Source: SBAX01 sp964646605
Lineage (GTDB): Bacteria > Planctomycetota > Phycisphaerae > UBA1845
Length of the DNA stretch: 25,725 bases
Direction: 5' to 3'
Assembly: GCA_964646605.1 (NCBI GenBank)
Contig: CAZYEX010000045.1
Span: 1 to 25,725, forward strand
Made by a program: the position numbers and the translations under genes. Each line of letters starts with the position of its first letter. Positions within the stretch are counted from its first letter, which is position 1. Shown one piece after another: positions 15,488 to 23,862 of this stretch. Below the pieces are notes generated by a model. It was not told the origin of the DNA and did not search any database. It was given only the letters and a program-made list of their open reading frames with translations.

Positions 15488-15691
15488 CTACTCGATGATG
15501 CGCACCTTGGCCGCCTTGGGACCCTTCTGACCTTGGGTCAACTCGAAAGTTACCCGCGCGCCTTCGCCCAAACTCCGGTACCCGTCCGCCTGAATTTCGG
15601 AATGGTGGACGAATACGTCGCCGCCATCATCCGACTGGATAAACCCGAAACCCTTGGCATCATTGAACCACTTCACCGTACCATCCGGCAT
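15488..15691 (-). CDS. csp: CspA-family cold-shock protein
   Basis: A 67-residue single cold-shock domain. It begins MPDGTVKWFNDAKGFGFIQS, with RNP1 KGFGFI at 13-18 and RNP2 VFVHH at 26-30, and ends with the usual beta-5 strand KAAKVRIIE. It is a full-length family member that binds single-stranded RNA/DNA and melts RNA hairpins. The start ATG 15691 is preceded by a purine-rich GAGGT about nine bases upstream. Long untranslated leaders are common for cold-shock genes; the 255 bases upstream to the GDH gene are open to this. It is followed by the terminator at 15425-15452 and then the TPR gene in the same direction. Cold induction is possible but not visible from sequence. Confidence 0.95.
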   Translation of the reverse strand: MPDGTVKWFNDAKGFGFIQSDDGGDVFVHHSEIQADGYRSLGEGARVTFELTQGQKGPKAAKVRIIE

Positions 15692-15947
15692 GACCTACTA
15701 CCTCTACTTCCTTACGCCCCCGCCTTAGGTCCGTTTGAAACAAACGCTGCTTCCGGCTACACGGACCCACGCTTCACGGGAGCGCATCTTCCGAGAGTAT
15801 CGCTTACCGGTCCTCCCGAGTCAAGTCCCCGCCCGTTCCCCCTGCCCTGGGAGCCCCTGGAAACCGTCTCGTCCGCGTAACGACCCACCCGTCTCCGCCC
15901 CCGGACCCGTCCATTCGCCAGTCAGAATTCGCCATTCTGGATTCTGC

Positions 15948-17195
15948 CTATACCCATCCGCGAATCGCACACGCCTTGGCCACCCGCGAAATCGCCAGCA
16001 TGTACGCCGCCGTCCGGTGGTCCACCCCCTGCTGTTGCGACATCTCGTGAACGGACGCGAAGGCCTCCGACATTCGCCGCTCGAGCCCGCTATGGACCTC
16101 TTCCAGCGACCAATAGTAGTTGTATATGTTCTGCACTTGCTCGAAGTACGATACCGTCACTCCGCCGGCGTTGGCCAGAATATCCGGCACCACGACGATG
16201 CCCCGGTCCAGCAGAATGCGATCCGCGTCGGGCGTCGTGGGACCGTTGGCAAGTTCGATCACCACCTTGGCACGCACCTGGCCCGCGTTCCGCTCGGTCA
16301 GCACGTGCTCCACCGCAGCCGGAATCAGAATGTCGCAGTCGCAGGTCAACAGTTCGTCGTTGGTGATCGCCCGTCCGCCGCCGAACCCGGCCAAGTGGCC
16401 ATGATGACTCTCGTAGTAGTCCAGCGCCGCCGGAACGTCGATCCCCTTCTCATCATAAAACGCGCCGTCCTCGGCGCTGATCGCCACCACGTGCCCCGCT
16501 CGTTCGTGCAGCAGCCGCGCCACGCCGCCCCCGACATTCCCGAATCCCTGAATCGCATAGCGCGCTCGTTCGAAGCGGACCCCGAGCATGGCGTCCACCT
16601 CGCGGATGACGCACAGACCGCCGTACGAAGTCGCATCGTGGCGTCCCAGGCTTCCGCCCAGTGCCAGGGGCTTGCCCGTAATCATTCCCGGATGGTGCTC
16701 CCCGGCCAAGGTCTCGAACTCATCCAACGACCAGGCCATGATCTGCGGAGTGGTGTTTACGTCGGGCGCGGGCACGTCGCGGTCCACGCCCAGCTCCCGC
16801 CCCACGGCCCGGATGTAGGCTCTCGCCAGACGCTCTTTCTCGCCGATGGAGAGCTCTTTCGGGTTGCAAACGATCCCCCCCTTGCCCCCCCCCAACGGAA
16901 GGTTCACCACCGCCGTTTTCCAGGTCATCCAGAAGGCCAACGCCCGAACCGCGTCGATGGTTTCCTTCGCGTGCCAGCGAATGCCCCCCTTGCACGGACC
17001 GCGGGCGTTGTTGTGTTGCACCCGAAAAGCCTGAAAAATCCGCGTCGATCCGTTGTCCATCTTAACCGGCAGAGTGAAATGAAACTCGCGCATCGGCCAG
17101 CGCAACAGCTCATGCGTCGCCGCGTCCAAATTCAACCGCTTGGCGGCCTCGTCAAACTGATGTTGGGCAATCGTAAACGGATTCAGCGTCGTCAT
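15948..17195 (-). CDS. gdhA: Glutamate dehydrogenase (Glu/Leu/Phe/Val dehydrogenase family)
   Basis: A 415-residue cytoplasmic enzyme that interconverts glutamate and 2-oxoglutarate plus ammonia. The N-terminal dimerisation/substrate domain (about 1-190) holds GPCKGGIRW (Lys69), LPLGGGKGGIVCNP (catalytic Lys105) and the catalytic Asp145 in PAPDVNTTPQIM. The NAD(P)-binding Rossmann domain (about 190-370) has the GFGNVGGGVA fingerprint at 217-226, followed by the conserved ELANGPTTPDAD and LANAGGVTVSYFEQVQN stretches. Length and order are normal for a hexameric bacterial or archaeal-type GDH. Cofactor preference cannot be read safely. It stands alone on the minus strand between csp and an ABC ATPase gene. 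The assignment to GDH over leucine or phenylalanine dehydrogenase rests on overall pattern, and is fairly sure. Confidence 0.94.
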   Translation of the reverse strand: MTTLNPFTIAQHQFDEAAKRLNLDAATHELLRWPMREFHFTLPVKMDNGSTRIFQAFRVQHNNARGPCKGGIRWHAKETIDAVRALAFWMTWKTAVVNLPLGGGKGGIVCNPKELSIGEKERLARAYIRAVGRELGVDRDVPAPDVNTTPQIMAWSLDEFETLAGEHHPGMITGKPLALGGSLGRHDATSYGGLCVIREVDAMLGVRFERARYAIQGFGNVGGGVARLLHERAGHVVAISAEDGAFYDEKGIDVPAALDYYESHHGHLAGFGGGRAITNDELLTCDCDILIPAAVEHVLTERNAGQVRAKVVIELANGPTTPDADRILLDRGIVVVPDILANAGGVTVSYFEQVQNIYNYYWSLEEVHSGLERRMSEAFASVHEMSQQQGVDHRTAAYMLAISRVAKACAIRGWV

Positions 17196-17323
17196 TTCCC
17201 CGTCCGGTCGGCCGAACTCGATCCCCGATACAGAACGCGCAGTCTAGCAAACTCGCACCCGGTTGGCGAGGCGCATTACGGTGCCCCGACTCCTTGGGAG
17301 GTGCCTTTTCCGAACATATGTCA

Positions 17324-18460
17324 TTACGAGTTACCCAACCGCCGACCGTCCGGGTCGGCGGCGAAGAAATGGGCGTGGGCTGGATCGAACCCCAGGGTCA
17401 GGCGCTCGCCCGCGGCGACGCTCACCATCGAGGCGCTTCGCACGACCCAGTCGCCGACCACGGGGCTGGACACATGCATATTGCAGGAATCGCCCAGCAG
17501 TTCCAGGAAACGAACCACGCATTCGCCAAGCGAAACGAATTTCGCGCTCGGCGGCGCCTCGGGCACGGGCTTCCCTACAAGTCGCAGGTGTTGCGGACGA
17601 ATCCCAAGCACCACGCCTGGGCCGTGGTTTCCCTCACCCACGCTCATCGAATCCGGAAGTGCCACACGTCCGGCATCCGTCGTGAAGAAGGTGCTCCCCG
17701 CGTCCCTCCCCCAAGTCCCCGATACGAAGTTCATAGGCGGCGCCCCGATGAAGCCCGCCACGAACCGGTTCGCCGGGCGCTGATAGACTTCCAGGGGCGT
17801 GCCGAATTGCTGTACGGCTCCGTCCTTGAGCACGGCGATCCGGTCGCCGAGGGTCATGGCCTCCTCTTGATCGTGGGTGACGTGGATGACCGTGGCCTGC
17901 AAATCGCGGTGCAGGGCCTTCAGTTCGCCGCGCATCTGAAGACGCAACGACGCGTCCAGATTGGATAGCGGTTCATCAAAGAGAAAGACCTGCGGGGTAC
18001 GCACGATCGCCCGCCCAAGGGCCACACGCTGCTTTTCACCCCCCGACAGCGTCCCCGGACGGCGATCCAACAAATGCGCAATCCCCAACTTGACCGCCGT
18101 CTCCTCGACCTTCCGCCGGATTTCGACCTTGGGCACCCGGCGCATCTTCAGCCCGAACGCCAGGTTCTTGAAAACGGTCATGTGCGGGTACAAGGCGTAG
18201 TTCTGGAAAACCATCGCCACGTCGCGGTCCTTGGGGGCGACCCGGTTCACCACGCGGTCCCCGATGCGAATCGTGCCCGAACCGGGCACCTCCAAACCCG
18301 CGATCAAACGAAGCGTGGTGGTCTTCCCGCACCCCGACGGTCCCACCAGTACCGTAAACTCGCCGTCCGCGGCGTGGAGATGGAGGTCCTCCACGGCCTG
18401 AACCGGGCGCCGCCGGTCGCCGAACGTGCAGGAGACATGTTCGAGGGTCACGCTGGCCAT
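17324..18460 (-). CDS. ugpC: ABC transporter ATP-binding protein, MalK/UgpC/MsmX type
   Basis: A 378-residue carbohydrate-importer ATPase of the CUT1 class. Walker A GPSGCGKT is at 40-47, the Q-loop at VFQNYALYP (Gln86), the ABC signature LSGGE at 138-142, Walker B VFLFDEP at 158-164, and the switch His196 in VTHDQEEAMTLGD. A C-terminal TOBE/OB-fold region (about 235-370, GIRPQHLRLV) is present, as in MalK and UgpC. It powers import of sugars or glycerol-3-phosphate through inner-membrane permeases. No permease or binding protein gene is adjacent, so it may serve several transporters, as MsmX does in Bacillus. The substrate is therefore unknown, and the gene symbol reflects the family more than a proven role. 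Confidence 0.92.
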   Translation of the reverse strand: MASVTLEHVSCTFGDRRRPVQAVEDLHLHAADGEFTVLVGPSGCGKTTTLRLIAGLEVPGSGTIRIGDRVVNRVAPKDRDVAMVFQNYALYPHMTVFKNLAFGLKMRRVPKVEIRRKVEETAVKLGIAHLLDRRPGTLSGGEKQRVALGRAIVRTPQVFLFDEPLSNLDASLRLQMRGELKALHRDLQATVIHVTHDQEEAMTLGDRIAVLKDGAVQQFGTPLEVYQRPANRFVAGFIGAPPMNFVSGTWGRDAGSTFFTTDAGRVALPDSMSVGEGNHGPGVVLGIRPQHLRLVGKPVPEAPPSAKFVSLGECVVRFLELLGDSCNMHVSSPVVGDWVVRSASMVSVAAGERLTLGFDPAHAHFFAADPDGRRLGNS

Positions 18461-18653
18461 GCGCGGATCGGGTTCACCCCACTTGGCGGCGAAGGAAGCG
18501 CGCCGCCCACCGCCTTCTATCCGCCCTGCGGAAGTCCATCAAGCTTCCTCGACTTGCGATCAGCTTGTCTTACCGGGCGTCGTTGGTGTACAGTAGGCGC
18601 ACCGCAGGGACCCAACGGCGAAACGAACGGTCCGGCGCGAGAAAACCCGATCC

Positions 18654-19772
18654 ATGCCCGACGAACGATTTGACGTGGCGATCATCGGGGCCGGTCCCGC
18701 CGGCGCCACCGCGGCCATCCTCCTCGGCCGCAAGGGATACTCCGTCGCCCTCATCGACAAAGCCACCTTCCCCCGCCGCGTGACCTGCGCCGGTTGGCTC
18801 AGCGCCAAGGTGGAACCCCTTCTGGGTGAACTGGGAATCCCCCCGGCTTCGGTCCTGCAACATCCCTTCCGCGACGTGACCTTCCACAACGCCGACTTCA
18901 CCAAAACAGCCAAACCGCGCTCCGAAACCAGCGTCGGGTATCTCGTGGACCGCACCGAGTTCGACGACCTCCTGGTGCGCTGCGCCACGCAGCACGGCGT
19001 CACGCTCCTTCACGGTTTGAGCGTGACCGATCTCAAGTTGAACGAGTCGTCGGTCGCCATCACGCTTTCCGACCGGCGAAAAGTTGTCAGCCGACTTCTC
19101 CTGCTCTCCCCCGGACGCGGATCGGAACTCGTCGATCGCCTCGGATTCCCCCGACAACCGGGCGCAACTCCGCTGTGGACGGCGCAGGTCGAGGCGGACC
19201 TGGACGGAACATTGGCTGGCGCGGAACCGCGCGTGGGCGTCGTGCTGGGGCTGGACGGCGGCGGCAGTTTCGCCTTTTATTGCGTCGGACCGAAACGCAC
19301 CCTGGTCAACGTCAACTGGGCCGGCGATCCGCGCCAGACGTTGCCCATGCTCGCCGGACTTTGCAAGACCGCGTGGCAAAAGGGGGCTGTGCCCGTCGAT
19401 CTATCGCCGCAGGTCGCCAAGGCCCCCGCGGAACGTAGTCCCGCCGCCGCGGCCCTGGACATGGACTCCCATGTGGGCAAGCACACGTTGCTGATCGGCG
19501 ACGCGGGAGGTTTCGTCTCCGCGGCCAGCAACGAGGGCATCTTCCCCTCGATGTGGTCGGCGAAGCTGGCCTGCAAGGCGATCGACGCCGCCTTGCAAAG
19601 CGAGGTCACCCAGGACCAGCTCATGAACTTCGACCAACTCTGGCGCACCCAGATGGCCGACCACCTCCGCTCCCCGCACACCGACATCCGCTTCCTTCTT
19701 CCGCTGATCTTCCAAAACCAACCCATGGCCGACCGCATGGCCGCCGCCTTCTTCTTCGGCGAGAACCTCTAG
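18654..19772 (+). CDS. FAD-dependent oxidoreductase, geranylgeranyl-reductase-like
   Basis: A 372-residue flavoprotein of the geranylgeranyl reductase/p-hydroxybenzoate hydroxylase superfamily. The N-terminal dinucleotide motif is VAIIGAGPAGATAAILLGRK, with GxGxxG at 12-17. TCAGWLSAKV at 44-53 matches the isoalloxazine-side region of GGR-like enzymes. The second FAD motif LLIGDAGGFVSAASNEGI is at 279-296. These enzymes reduce isoprenoid double bonds or oxidise aromatic and lipid substrates; the actual substrate cannot be told. It is a single gene divergent from the ABC ATPase. The start ATG 18654 gives the normal N-terminus directly before the Rossmann strand. No membrane helix is seen; the C-terminal hydrophobic stretch LLPLIFQNQ may contact the membrane. 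Confidence 0.86.
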   Translation: MPDERFDVAIIGAGPAGATAAILLGRKGYSVALIDKATFPRRVTCAGWLSAKVEPLLGELGIPPASVLQHPFRDVTFHNADFTKTAKPRSETSVGYLVDRTEFDDLLVRCATQHGVTLLHGLSVTDLKLNESSVAITLSDRRKVVSRLLLLSPGRGSELVDRLGFPRQPGATPLWTAQVEADLDGTLAGAEPRVGVVLGLDGGGSFAFYCVGPKRTLVNVNWAGDPRQTLPMLAGLCKTAWQKGAVPVDLSPQVAKAPAERSPAAAALDMDSHVGKHTLLIGDAGGFVSAASNEGIFPSMWSAKLACKAIDAALQSEVTQDQLMNFDQLWRTQMADHLRSPHTDIRFLLPLIFQNQPMADRMAAAFFFGENL

Positions 19773-20060
19773 CCTTGTCGCCCGCCGCGCGCCACACGGC
19801 CGCTCCGAACCGCAACCGCCATCCGACCGACAATCCGAGCCGGGAGCGGCCATCCGAGCGTGGAGCGGAGGCGACACGACAATTCCGAGCCGCGACCGAC
19901 GACGCGACCGAAAAGGGAGCGGAGGGCGGAGGGGGCGTCGTTCCCAATGCGTCGCGCTTGGCGACGCGCCGGGCCACGGGCGGCGCTTCGCTCATCCGGC
20001 CTGGATTGCCCAATTTTTCGGCGATCGCCACTGGCGCCCTTGGAACCGCTTGAAGCGTGG

Positions 20061-20090
20061 GTTGAAGATGGGTTCGTTTGGTATTTTTTT
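20061..20090 (-). repeat. Dispersed repeat, copy B
   Basis: The minus strand reads seven A, then ATACCAAACGAACCCATCTT, then CAA. It is the inverted partner of the copy at 2532-2563. Both copies are non-coding. Confidence 0.65.
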
Positions 20091-20139
20091 GTCTGCGCGG
20101 GTTCGGAGGAGTGCCATGCGGCGACATGGGCGGGTAGGG

Positions 20140-20344
20140 GATTGCCGATTGCCGAATGGTGACGAAGACTGAAGACGGAAGAGTGAAGTCTGAAACGGGG
20201 GAAAGGCAAAGAGGCAACGGAACAGCAAGGCGATGCGCGGCATGGGCAGTTCTCCGAGGGAATAACTTGCGGGGTGATCGGCGGGGGCCGCGTACTCGAG
20301 CGATCACGCGGAATGGTGAATGGCGAATAGCGAAGAGGGAATGG
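20140..20344 (+). repeat. Degenerate heptanucleotide tandem repeats
   Basis: Three blocks keep an exact 7-base register inside each. Block one (20140-20160) is GATTGCC, GATTGCC, GAATGGT. Block two (20167-20194) is GACTGAA, GACGGAA, GAGTGAA, GTCTGAA. Block three (20310-20344) is GGAATGG, TGAATGG, CGAATAG, CGAAGAG, GGAATGG. A related GATTGTC pair occurs on the minus strand near 21858-21877, behind lepA. Similar heptamer tandems (STRR) are known in cyanobacteria. Confidence 0.6.
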
Positions 20345-20494
20345 GGGTGCCGAGCACGGGAGCGACGAAGCGACACAGCGGCAAGCAGGGCAAGTGGGGG
20401 CGGGACGCGGGCCGCGACACAAGAATCAGAATGTCCCCGTTGGCATTGGATCGGCAGGCGTCCTTGTGATACGGTTGTCGCCAAGGAGACCGCC

Positions 20495-21421
20495 ATGCCC
20501 GTACCCGGCTACCAAGAGTTCATGCTTCCGATTCTCAAGCTCGCCGGCGACAGCCGGGAGCATACGGTTTCCGAGGCCATGGAAACGCTCGCCCGGCAAT
20601 TGCAGATCTCGGAGGCTGACCGGGACATTTTGCTTCCAAGCGGCAAACAGACGCGGTTCTATAACCGCGTGATCTGGGCGGTTACATACCTCTACAAGAG
20701 CCGGCTCGTGGAGAAAGTCGGTCGGGGTCGCTTCAAGGTCGCCCCGCGCGGGCTCGAAGTCCTCACTAAGAATCCGGGGCGTATTGACAATGCTTTTGTT
20801 GAGCAGTTCGACGAGTTCCGCGCATTTAAGACCAGGAAGAGCAAGGACGTGCCGAGTGGCAAGGGCGACACAGCCGAAAACACGGAGGTGGCGGAGGCGG
20901 ACGTCACGCCCGATGAGCGTCTCGACGCAGCGTACAAGGAACTGCGCGAGACCCTCGCGGACGATCTCTTGGACCGCGTGCGCTCGTCCTCGCCCAAGTT
21001 TTTCGAACATCTGGTGGTCGATCTCCTGGTCGCCATGGGATACGGCGGCCCTCACGCATCCACGGCGCAGGTTGTGGGAAAAAGCGGCGATGGCGGCATC
21101 GACGGCGTGATCCCGGAAGATCGGCTCGGCCTTGACATGGTCTATTTGCAAGCGAAGAAATGGGAGAATGCGGTCGGTCCCGACGAAATCCGCAAATTTG
21201 TCGGCTCCCTGGGCGAGCAAAAGGCTCATAAGGGTGTGTTCATCACAAGCGGCGCATACACCAGCGGGGCGCGTCAAGCAGCCGAGCGGGCGAATGCCAA
21301 GGTGGTGCTGATCGACGGGGAGCAACTCGTCGAGTTGATGATCGACCATGGCGTAGGCGTTGCCGACCACAAGGCTTATGTGGTGAAAAAACTGGACAGC
21401 GATTACTTCGAGGGCGTTTGA
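20495..21421 (+). CDS. mrr: Mrr-type (type IV) restriction endonuclease
   Basis: A 308-residue enzyme expected to cut DNA carrying foreign methylation. The N-terminal winged-helix Mrr_N domain covers about 1-95 (MPVPGYQEFMLPILKLAGDS onward). A variable charged linker (about 112-140) follows. The C-terminal Mrr catalytic domain of the PD-(D/E)XK superfamily covers about 160-300, with Glu171 (FFEHLVVDLLVAMGY), Asp203 (GKSGDGGIDGVI) and Gln219/Lys221 (VYLQAKKW). All core residues are present, so it should be active. The start is decided by AAGGAG at 20483-20488, six bases before ATG 20495; a longer frame to 20156 is repeat DNA. No methylase is adjacent, which fits type IV. It is flanked by repeat-rich DNA on both sides, suggesting acquisition. 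Confidence 0.92.
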   Translation: MPVPGYQEFMLPILKLAGDSREHTVSEAMETLARQLQISEADRDILLPSGKQTRFYNRVIWAVTYLYKSRLVEKVGRGRFKVAPRGLEVLTKNPGRIDNAFVEQFDEFRAFKTRKSKDVPSGKGDTAENTEVAEADVTPDERLDAAYKELRETLADDLLDRVRSSSPKFFEHLVVDLLVAMGYGGPHASTAQVVGKSGDGGIDGVIPEDRLGLDMVYLQAKKWENAVGPDEIRKFVGSLGEQKAHKGVFITSGAYTSGARQAAERANAKVVLIDGEQLVELMIDHGVGVADHKAYVVKKLDSDYFEGV

Positions 21422-21597
21422 AGGGTAGCGGTTTCCGTTAGCGCAGTCCACATCGCCGCGCCGCTCAGCTTGGGAGGGTGTTCGTGTCGACGTCGTCACA
21501 GCGCGCGGGTTCCCGGCGCACCGGAAATTCATCCCGTGTGGATGGGTCGCGCTTTGTCCCCGTGGGCAGGCGGGAGGGTGGATGACCCTTAACCCGG

Positions 21598-21620
21598 CCC
21601 TCTCCCTGGTAGGGAGAGGG
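21598..21620. repeat. Perfect 10 bp hairpin CCCTCTCCCT/AGGGAGAGGG
   Basis: CCCTCTCCCT (21598-21607), loop GGT, AGGGAGAGGG (21611-21620). Similar CCCTCTCCC...GGGAGAGGG hairpins are common intergenic elements in GC-rich bacteria. It could act in RNA stability or as a bidirectional stop. No T run follows. Confidence 0.6.
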
Positions 21621-21797
21621 GGAGTTTGTGGGGGCGCGGCGAACTGAAGGTCCTGGGCTGAGTTCGGTCGTCCCTGACGGGACGAAGCGCCGCCCATAAA
21701 GGGCGACGGGACCGCGCGACGCATGTGAGGGTTTGCGCGACGTCCTCGCCATTCCTCCATCGTCGATCGACAATCGGTCGTTTCGCTCTGCCAACAC

Positions 21798-21852
21798 CGG
21801 TCGCTTGCGCTCCCGGTTCTGAACAATCGGTCGCTTGCGCTCCCGGTTCTGA
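21798..21852. repeat. 25 bp direct repeat with 30 bp period
   Basis: Two identical 25-base copies (21798-21822 and 21828-21852) start CGGTCGCTTGCGCTCCCGG. A weaker third relative, CGGTCGTTTCGCTCTGCC, starts at 21775. Five bases separate the two full copies, too few for CRISPR spacers. Such CGGTCGCTTGCGCTCCCGG units recur beside genes in planctomycete genomes in my recollection. Confidence 0.65.
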
Positions 21853-21892
21853 TTGCGAATCGACAATCGACAATCCCATCGTCTTCGGCGGG

Positions 21893-23698
21893 CTAATCTT
21901 CGGGATCAAGGATGGACATGAAGGCTTCCTGGGGGATGGAAACGTTGCCGACGGTGCGCATGCGTTTCTTGCCCTCTTTCTGCTTTTCGAGGAGTTTTCG
22001 CTTGCGGGTGATGTCACCGCCGTAGCACTTGGCGGTGACGTCCTTGCGGAAGGCCTTGATGGTCTCGCGGGCGATGATCTTGGCCCCGATGGCGGCCTGG
22101 AGGGGGATCTCGAACTGGTGGCGGTCGATCTGTTTCTTGAGCCGTTCGAGCAAGCGCCGCCCGCGATATAGCGATTTATCGCGGTGGACGATCACGGACA
22201 AGGCGTCGACGGGCACGCCGTTGACCAGGACGTCCATCTTGACCATGTCGCCGGTTTCGTAGCCGAGGAGGTGGTAGTCGGCTGTGCCGTAGCCCTTGGT
22301 GCAGCTTTTCAACTTGTCGTAGAAGTCGTAGATGATTTCGCAGAGCGGCAGATCGTAAGTCATCATCACGCGGGTCTGCGAAAGGTACTCGGTCTTCACG
22401 TGCCGCCCGCGGCGCTCCCTGGCCAACTGCATGACCACGCCCACGCAGTCGGCGGGGATGATGAGTTGGGCGTGGACGAACGGCTCGCGGATTTCCTCGA
22501 CCTTGCCGATGTCGGGCAATTCACTGGGCGACTCGATGCGCGTGACGGTGCCGTCGGTCAGTTTGATTTCGTAGGTGACGGTGGGCGCGGTTTGCACGAC
22601 GGTGACGGCGTTCTCGCGTTCCAAGCGTTCCTGGATGATCCGCATGTGCAGCAAACCCAGGAACCCGCAGCGAAAACCGATTCCCAGGGCGTCGGAGCCG
22701 ACGGTTTGATACGTATATGAGCTGTCGTTGAGCCAGAGTTTTTCCATGGCTTCGCGGAGCTGTTCGGTGGTTGTGCCCATGCCCGGATAGAAGTCGCAGA
22801 AGACCATCTGCTGGGGCGGCTGATAGCCCGGCATGCGCTCGTGGGTGGGGTCCGCGGTGAGTGTCACCGTATCGCCGATATTCACGTCGACCAAAGTTTT
22901 GATCCCGGCGACGAAGTATCCGACCTCGCCGGCGCTGAGCGACTCGACGGCGCCGGGCTTGGGAGTGAACTTGCCGACCTCGGTGATGTTGTAGGTCCTT
23001 CCCACGCCCATAAGGTCCACTTTGTCGCCGCGTTTGAACGAACCGTCGAAGACGCGCGTGTGACAGATGACCCCGCGATGGACATCGGACTTGGCGTCGT
23101 AGATGAGGGCCTTCAGCTTTCCTTCGGGGTTGCCGTTGGGCGCTGGGATCCGTTCGATGATGGCGTGGAACAGTTCCTCCAAACCCGCGCCGGTCTTGCC
23201 GCTGGTGAAGACGGCATTGGCGGCTTCGAGCCCCAGCACCTGCTCCGCCTCCAAGGCGATGTCTTCGGGCCGGGCGGCGGGAAGGTCGATCTTGTTGATG
23301 ACCAGAACCAGCTCCAAACCTGCCTCGACCGCCGCGTAGGCGTTGGCCACCGTTTGCGCCTGGACGCCCTGGGTCGCATCCACCAGCACGAGCACCCCCT
23401 CGCAGGCCGCCAACGCCCGCGAGACTTCGTAGTGGAAGTCCACATGCCCGGGGGTGTCGATGAGGTTGAGCATGTAGGTCTCGCCCTTGTAAGTGTAGGG
23501 GCAGGTGGCGCGGTTGGCCTTGATGGTGATGCCCATCTCCCGCTCGAGATCCATGTCGTCGAGGTACTGCTCGCGCATGTCCCGTTTGGAGACCACGCCG
23601 GTATACTCCAAAATGCGGTCGGCGAGCGTACTTTTCCCGTGGTCGATGTGGGCCACGATGCTGAAGTTGCGTATGAGGCGAAGATCAACCATAACCAT
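21893..23698 (-). CDS. lepA: Elongation factor 4 (LepA), back-translocating GTPase
   Basis: A 601-residue ribosome-associated GTPase that acts on stalled or mis-translocated ribosomes. G-domain motifs are G1 AHIDHGKST (16-24), G2 region with GITIKANRA, G3 DTPGH (81-85), and G4 NKID (135-138). EF-G-like domains II, III and V follow. The LepA-specific C-terminal domain ends KRKLLEKQKEGKKRMRTVGN then VSIPQEAFMSILDPED, which distinguishes it from EF-G. Length is normal (about 600). The start could be ATG 23698 or ATG 23692 (MVDLRLIRNF); neither has a strong ribosome binding site. It is divergent from folK with 164 bases between them. No operon partner such as lepB is seen. Confidence 0.97.
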   Translation of the reverse strand: MVMVDLRLIRNFSIVAHIDHGKSTLADRILEYTGVVSKRDMREQYLDDMDLEREMGITIKANRATCPYTYKGETYMLNLIDTPGHVDFHYEVSRALAACEGVLVLVDATQGVQAQTVANAYAAVEAGLELVLVINKIDLPAARPEDIALEAEQVLGLEAANAVFTSGKTGAGLEELFHAIIERIPAPNGNPEGKLKALIYDAKSDVHRGVICHTRVFDGSFKRGDKVDLMGVGRTYNITEVGKFTPKPGAVESLSAGEVGYFVAGIKTLVDVNIGDTVTLTADPTHERMPGYQPPQQMVFCDFYPGMGTTTEQLREAMEKLWLNDSSYTYQTVGSDALGIGFRCGFLGLLHMRIIQERLERENAVTVVQTAPTVTYEIKLTDGTVTRIESPSELPDIGKVEEIREPFVHAQLIIPADCVGVVMQLARERRGRHVKTEYLSQTRVMMTYDLPLCEIIYDFYDKLKSCTKGYGTADYHLLGYETGDMVKMDVLVNGVPVDALSVIVHRDKSLYRGRRLLERLKKQIDRHQFEIPLQAAIGAKIIARETIKAFRKDVTAKCYGGDITRKRKLLEKQKEGKKRMRTVGNVSIPQEAFMSILDPED

Positions 23699-23862
23699 CC
23701 CGAGCCGAGGGCCTTAGCCCACGTGGAGATTCCTTTTTTGTCTACGACACGATCCCGCAGCGCACGCCCTGGGGGGAGTCGTTTCCATCCGGCGTCGGAG
23801 TATACTTGAAGCGCGGGATTGATGAAACGATCGCCCGGGCACGGACGCTGACGAGGGTCTTC

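Larger units (their letters stand above)
19773..20494. other. 722-base repeat-rich non-coding region before mrr
   Basis: No gene is supported; the open frames on both strands have repetitive, low-information translations. It contains, in order, a segment of repeated CCGAGCC/GGAGCGG words (about 19800-19925), the dispersed repeat copy B (20061-20090), heptamer tandems (20140-20194 and 20310-20344), and the ribosome binding site of mrr at 20483. It lies between a housekeeping gene and a restriction gene, as expected for an insertion-tolerant site. Confidence 0.6.
21422..21892. other. 471-base repeat-rich non-coding region after mrr and lepA
   Basis: This convergent region has no supported gene. 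It contains the perfect hairpin at 21598-21620, a 25 bp direct repeat at 21798-21852 and GATTGTC-type heptamers at 21858-21877. All lie just beyond the stop codon of lepA. A terminator for mrr was not recognised. Confidence 0.6.

Noticed and set aside
15735..17783. A 682-codon plus-strand open frame
   Set aside because: It is antisense to the glutamate dehydrogenase and part of the ABC ATPase, both with clear motifs; its translation is Arg/His/Pro-rich without any domain.
20156..20494. N-terminal extension of Mrr by 113 residues
   Set aside because: The DNA is tandem heptamer repeat, the translation has no domain, and AAGGAG sits correctly before ATG 20495.
20426..21826. A 466-codon minus-strand open frame
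   Set aside because: It is antisense to mrr, which has all catalytic residues; it also runs through repeat DNA.
21775..21852. Possible CRISPR-like array
   Set aside because: Only two exact copies and one poor copy, with about five bases between the exact copies; there are no spacers and no cas genes.
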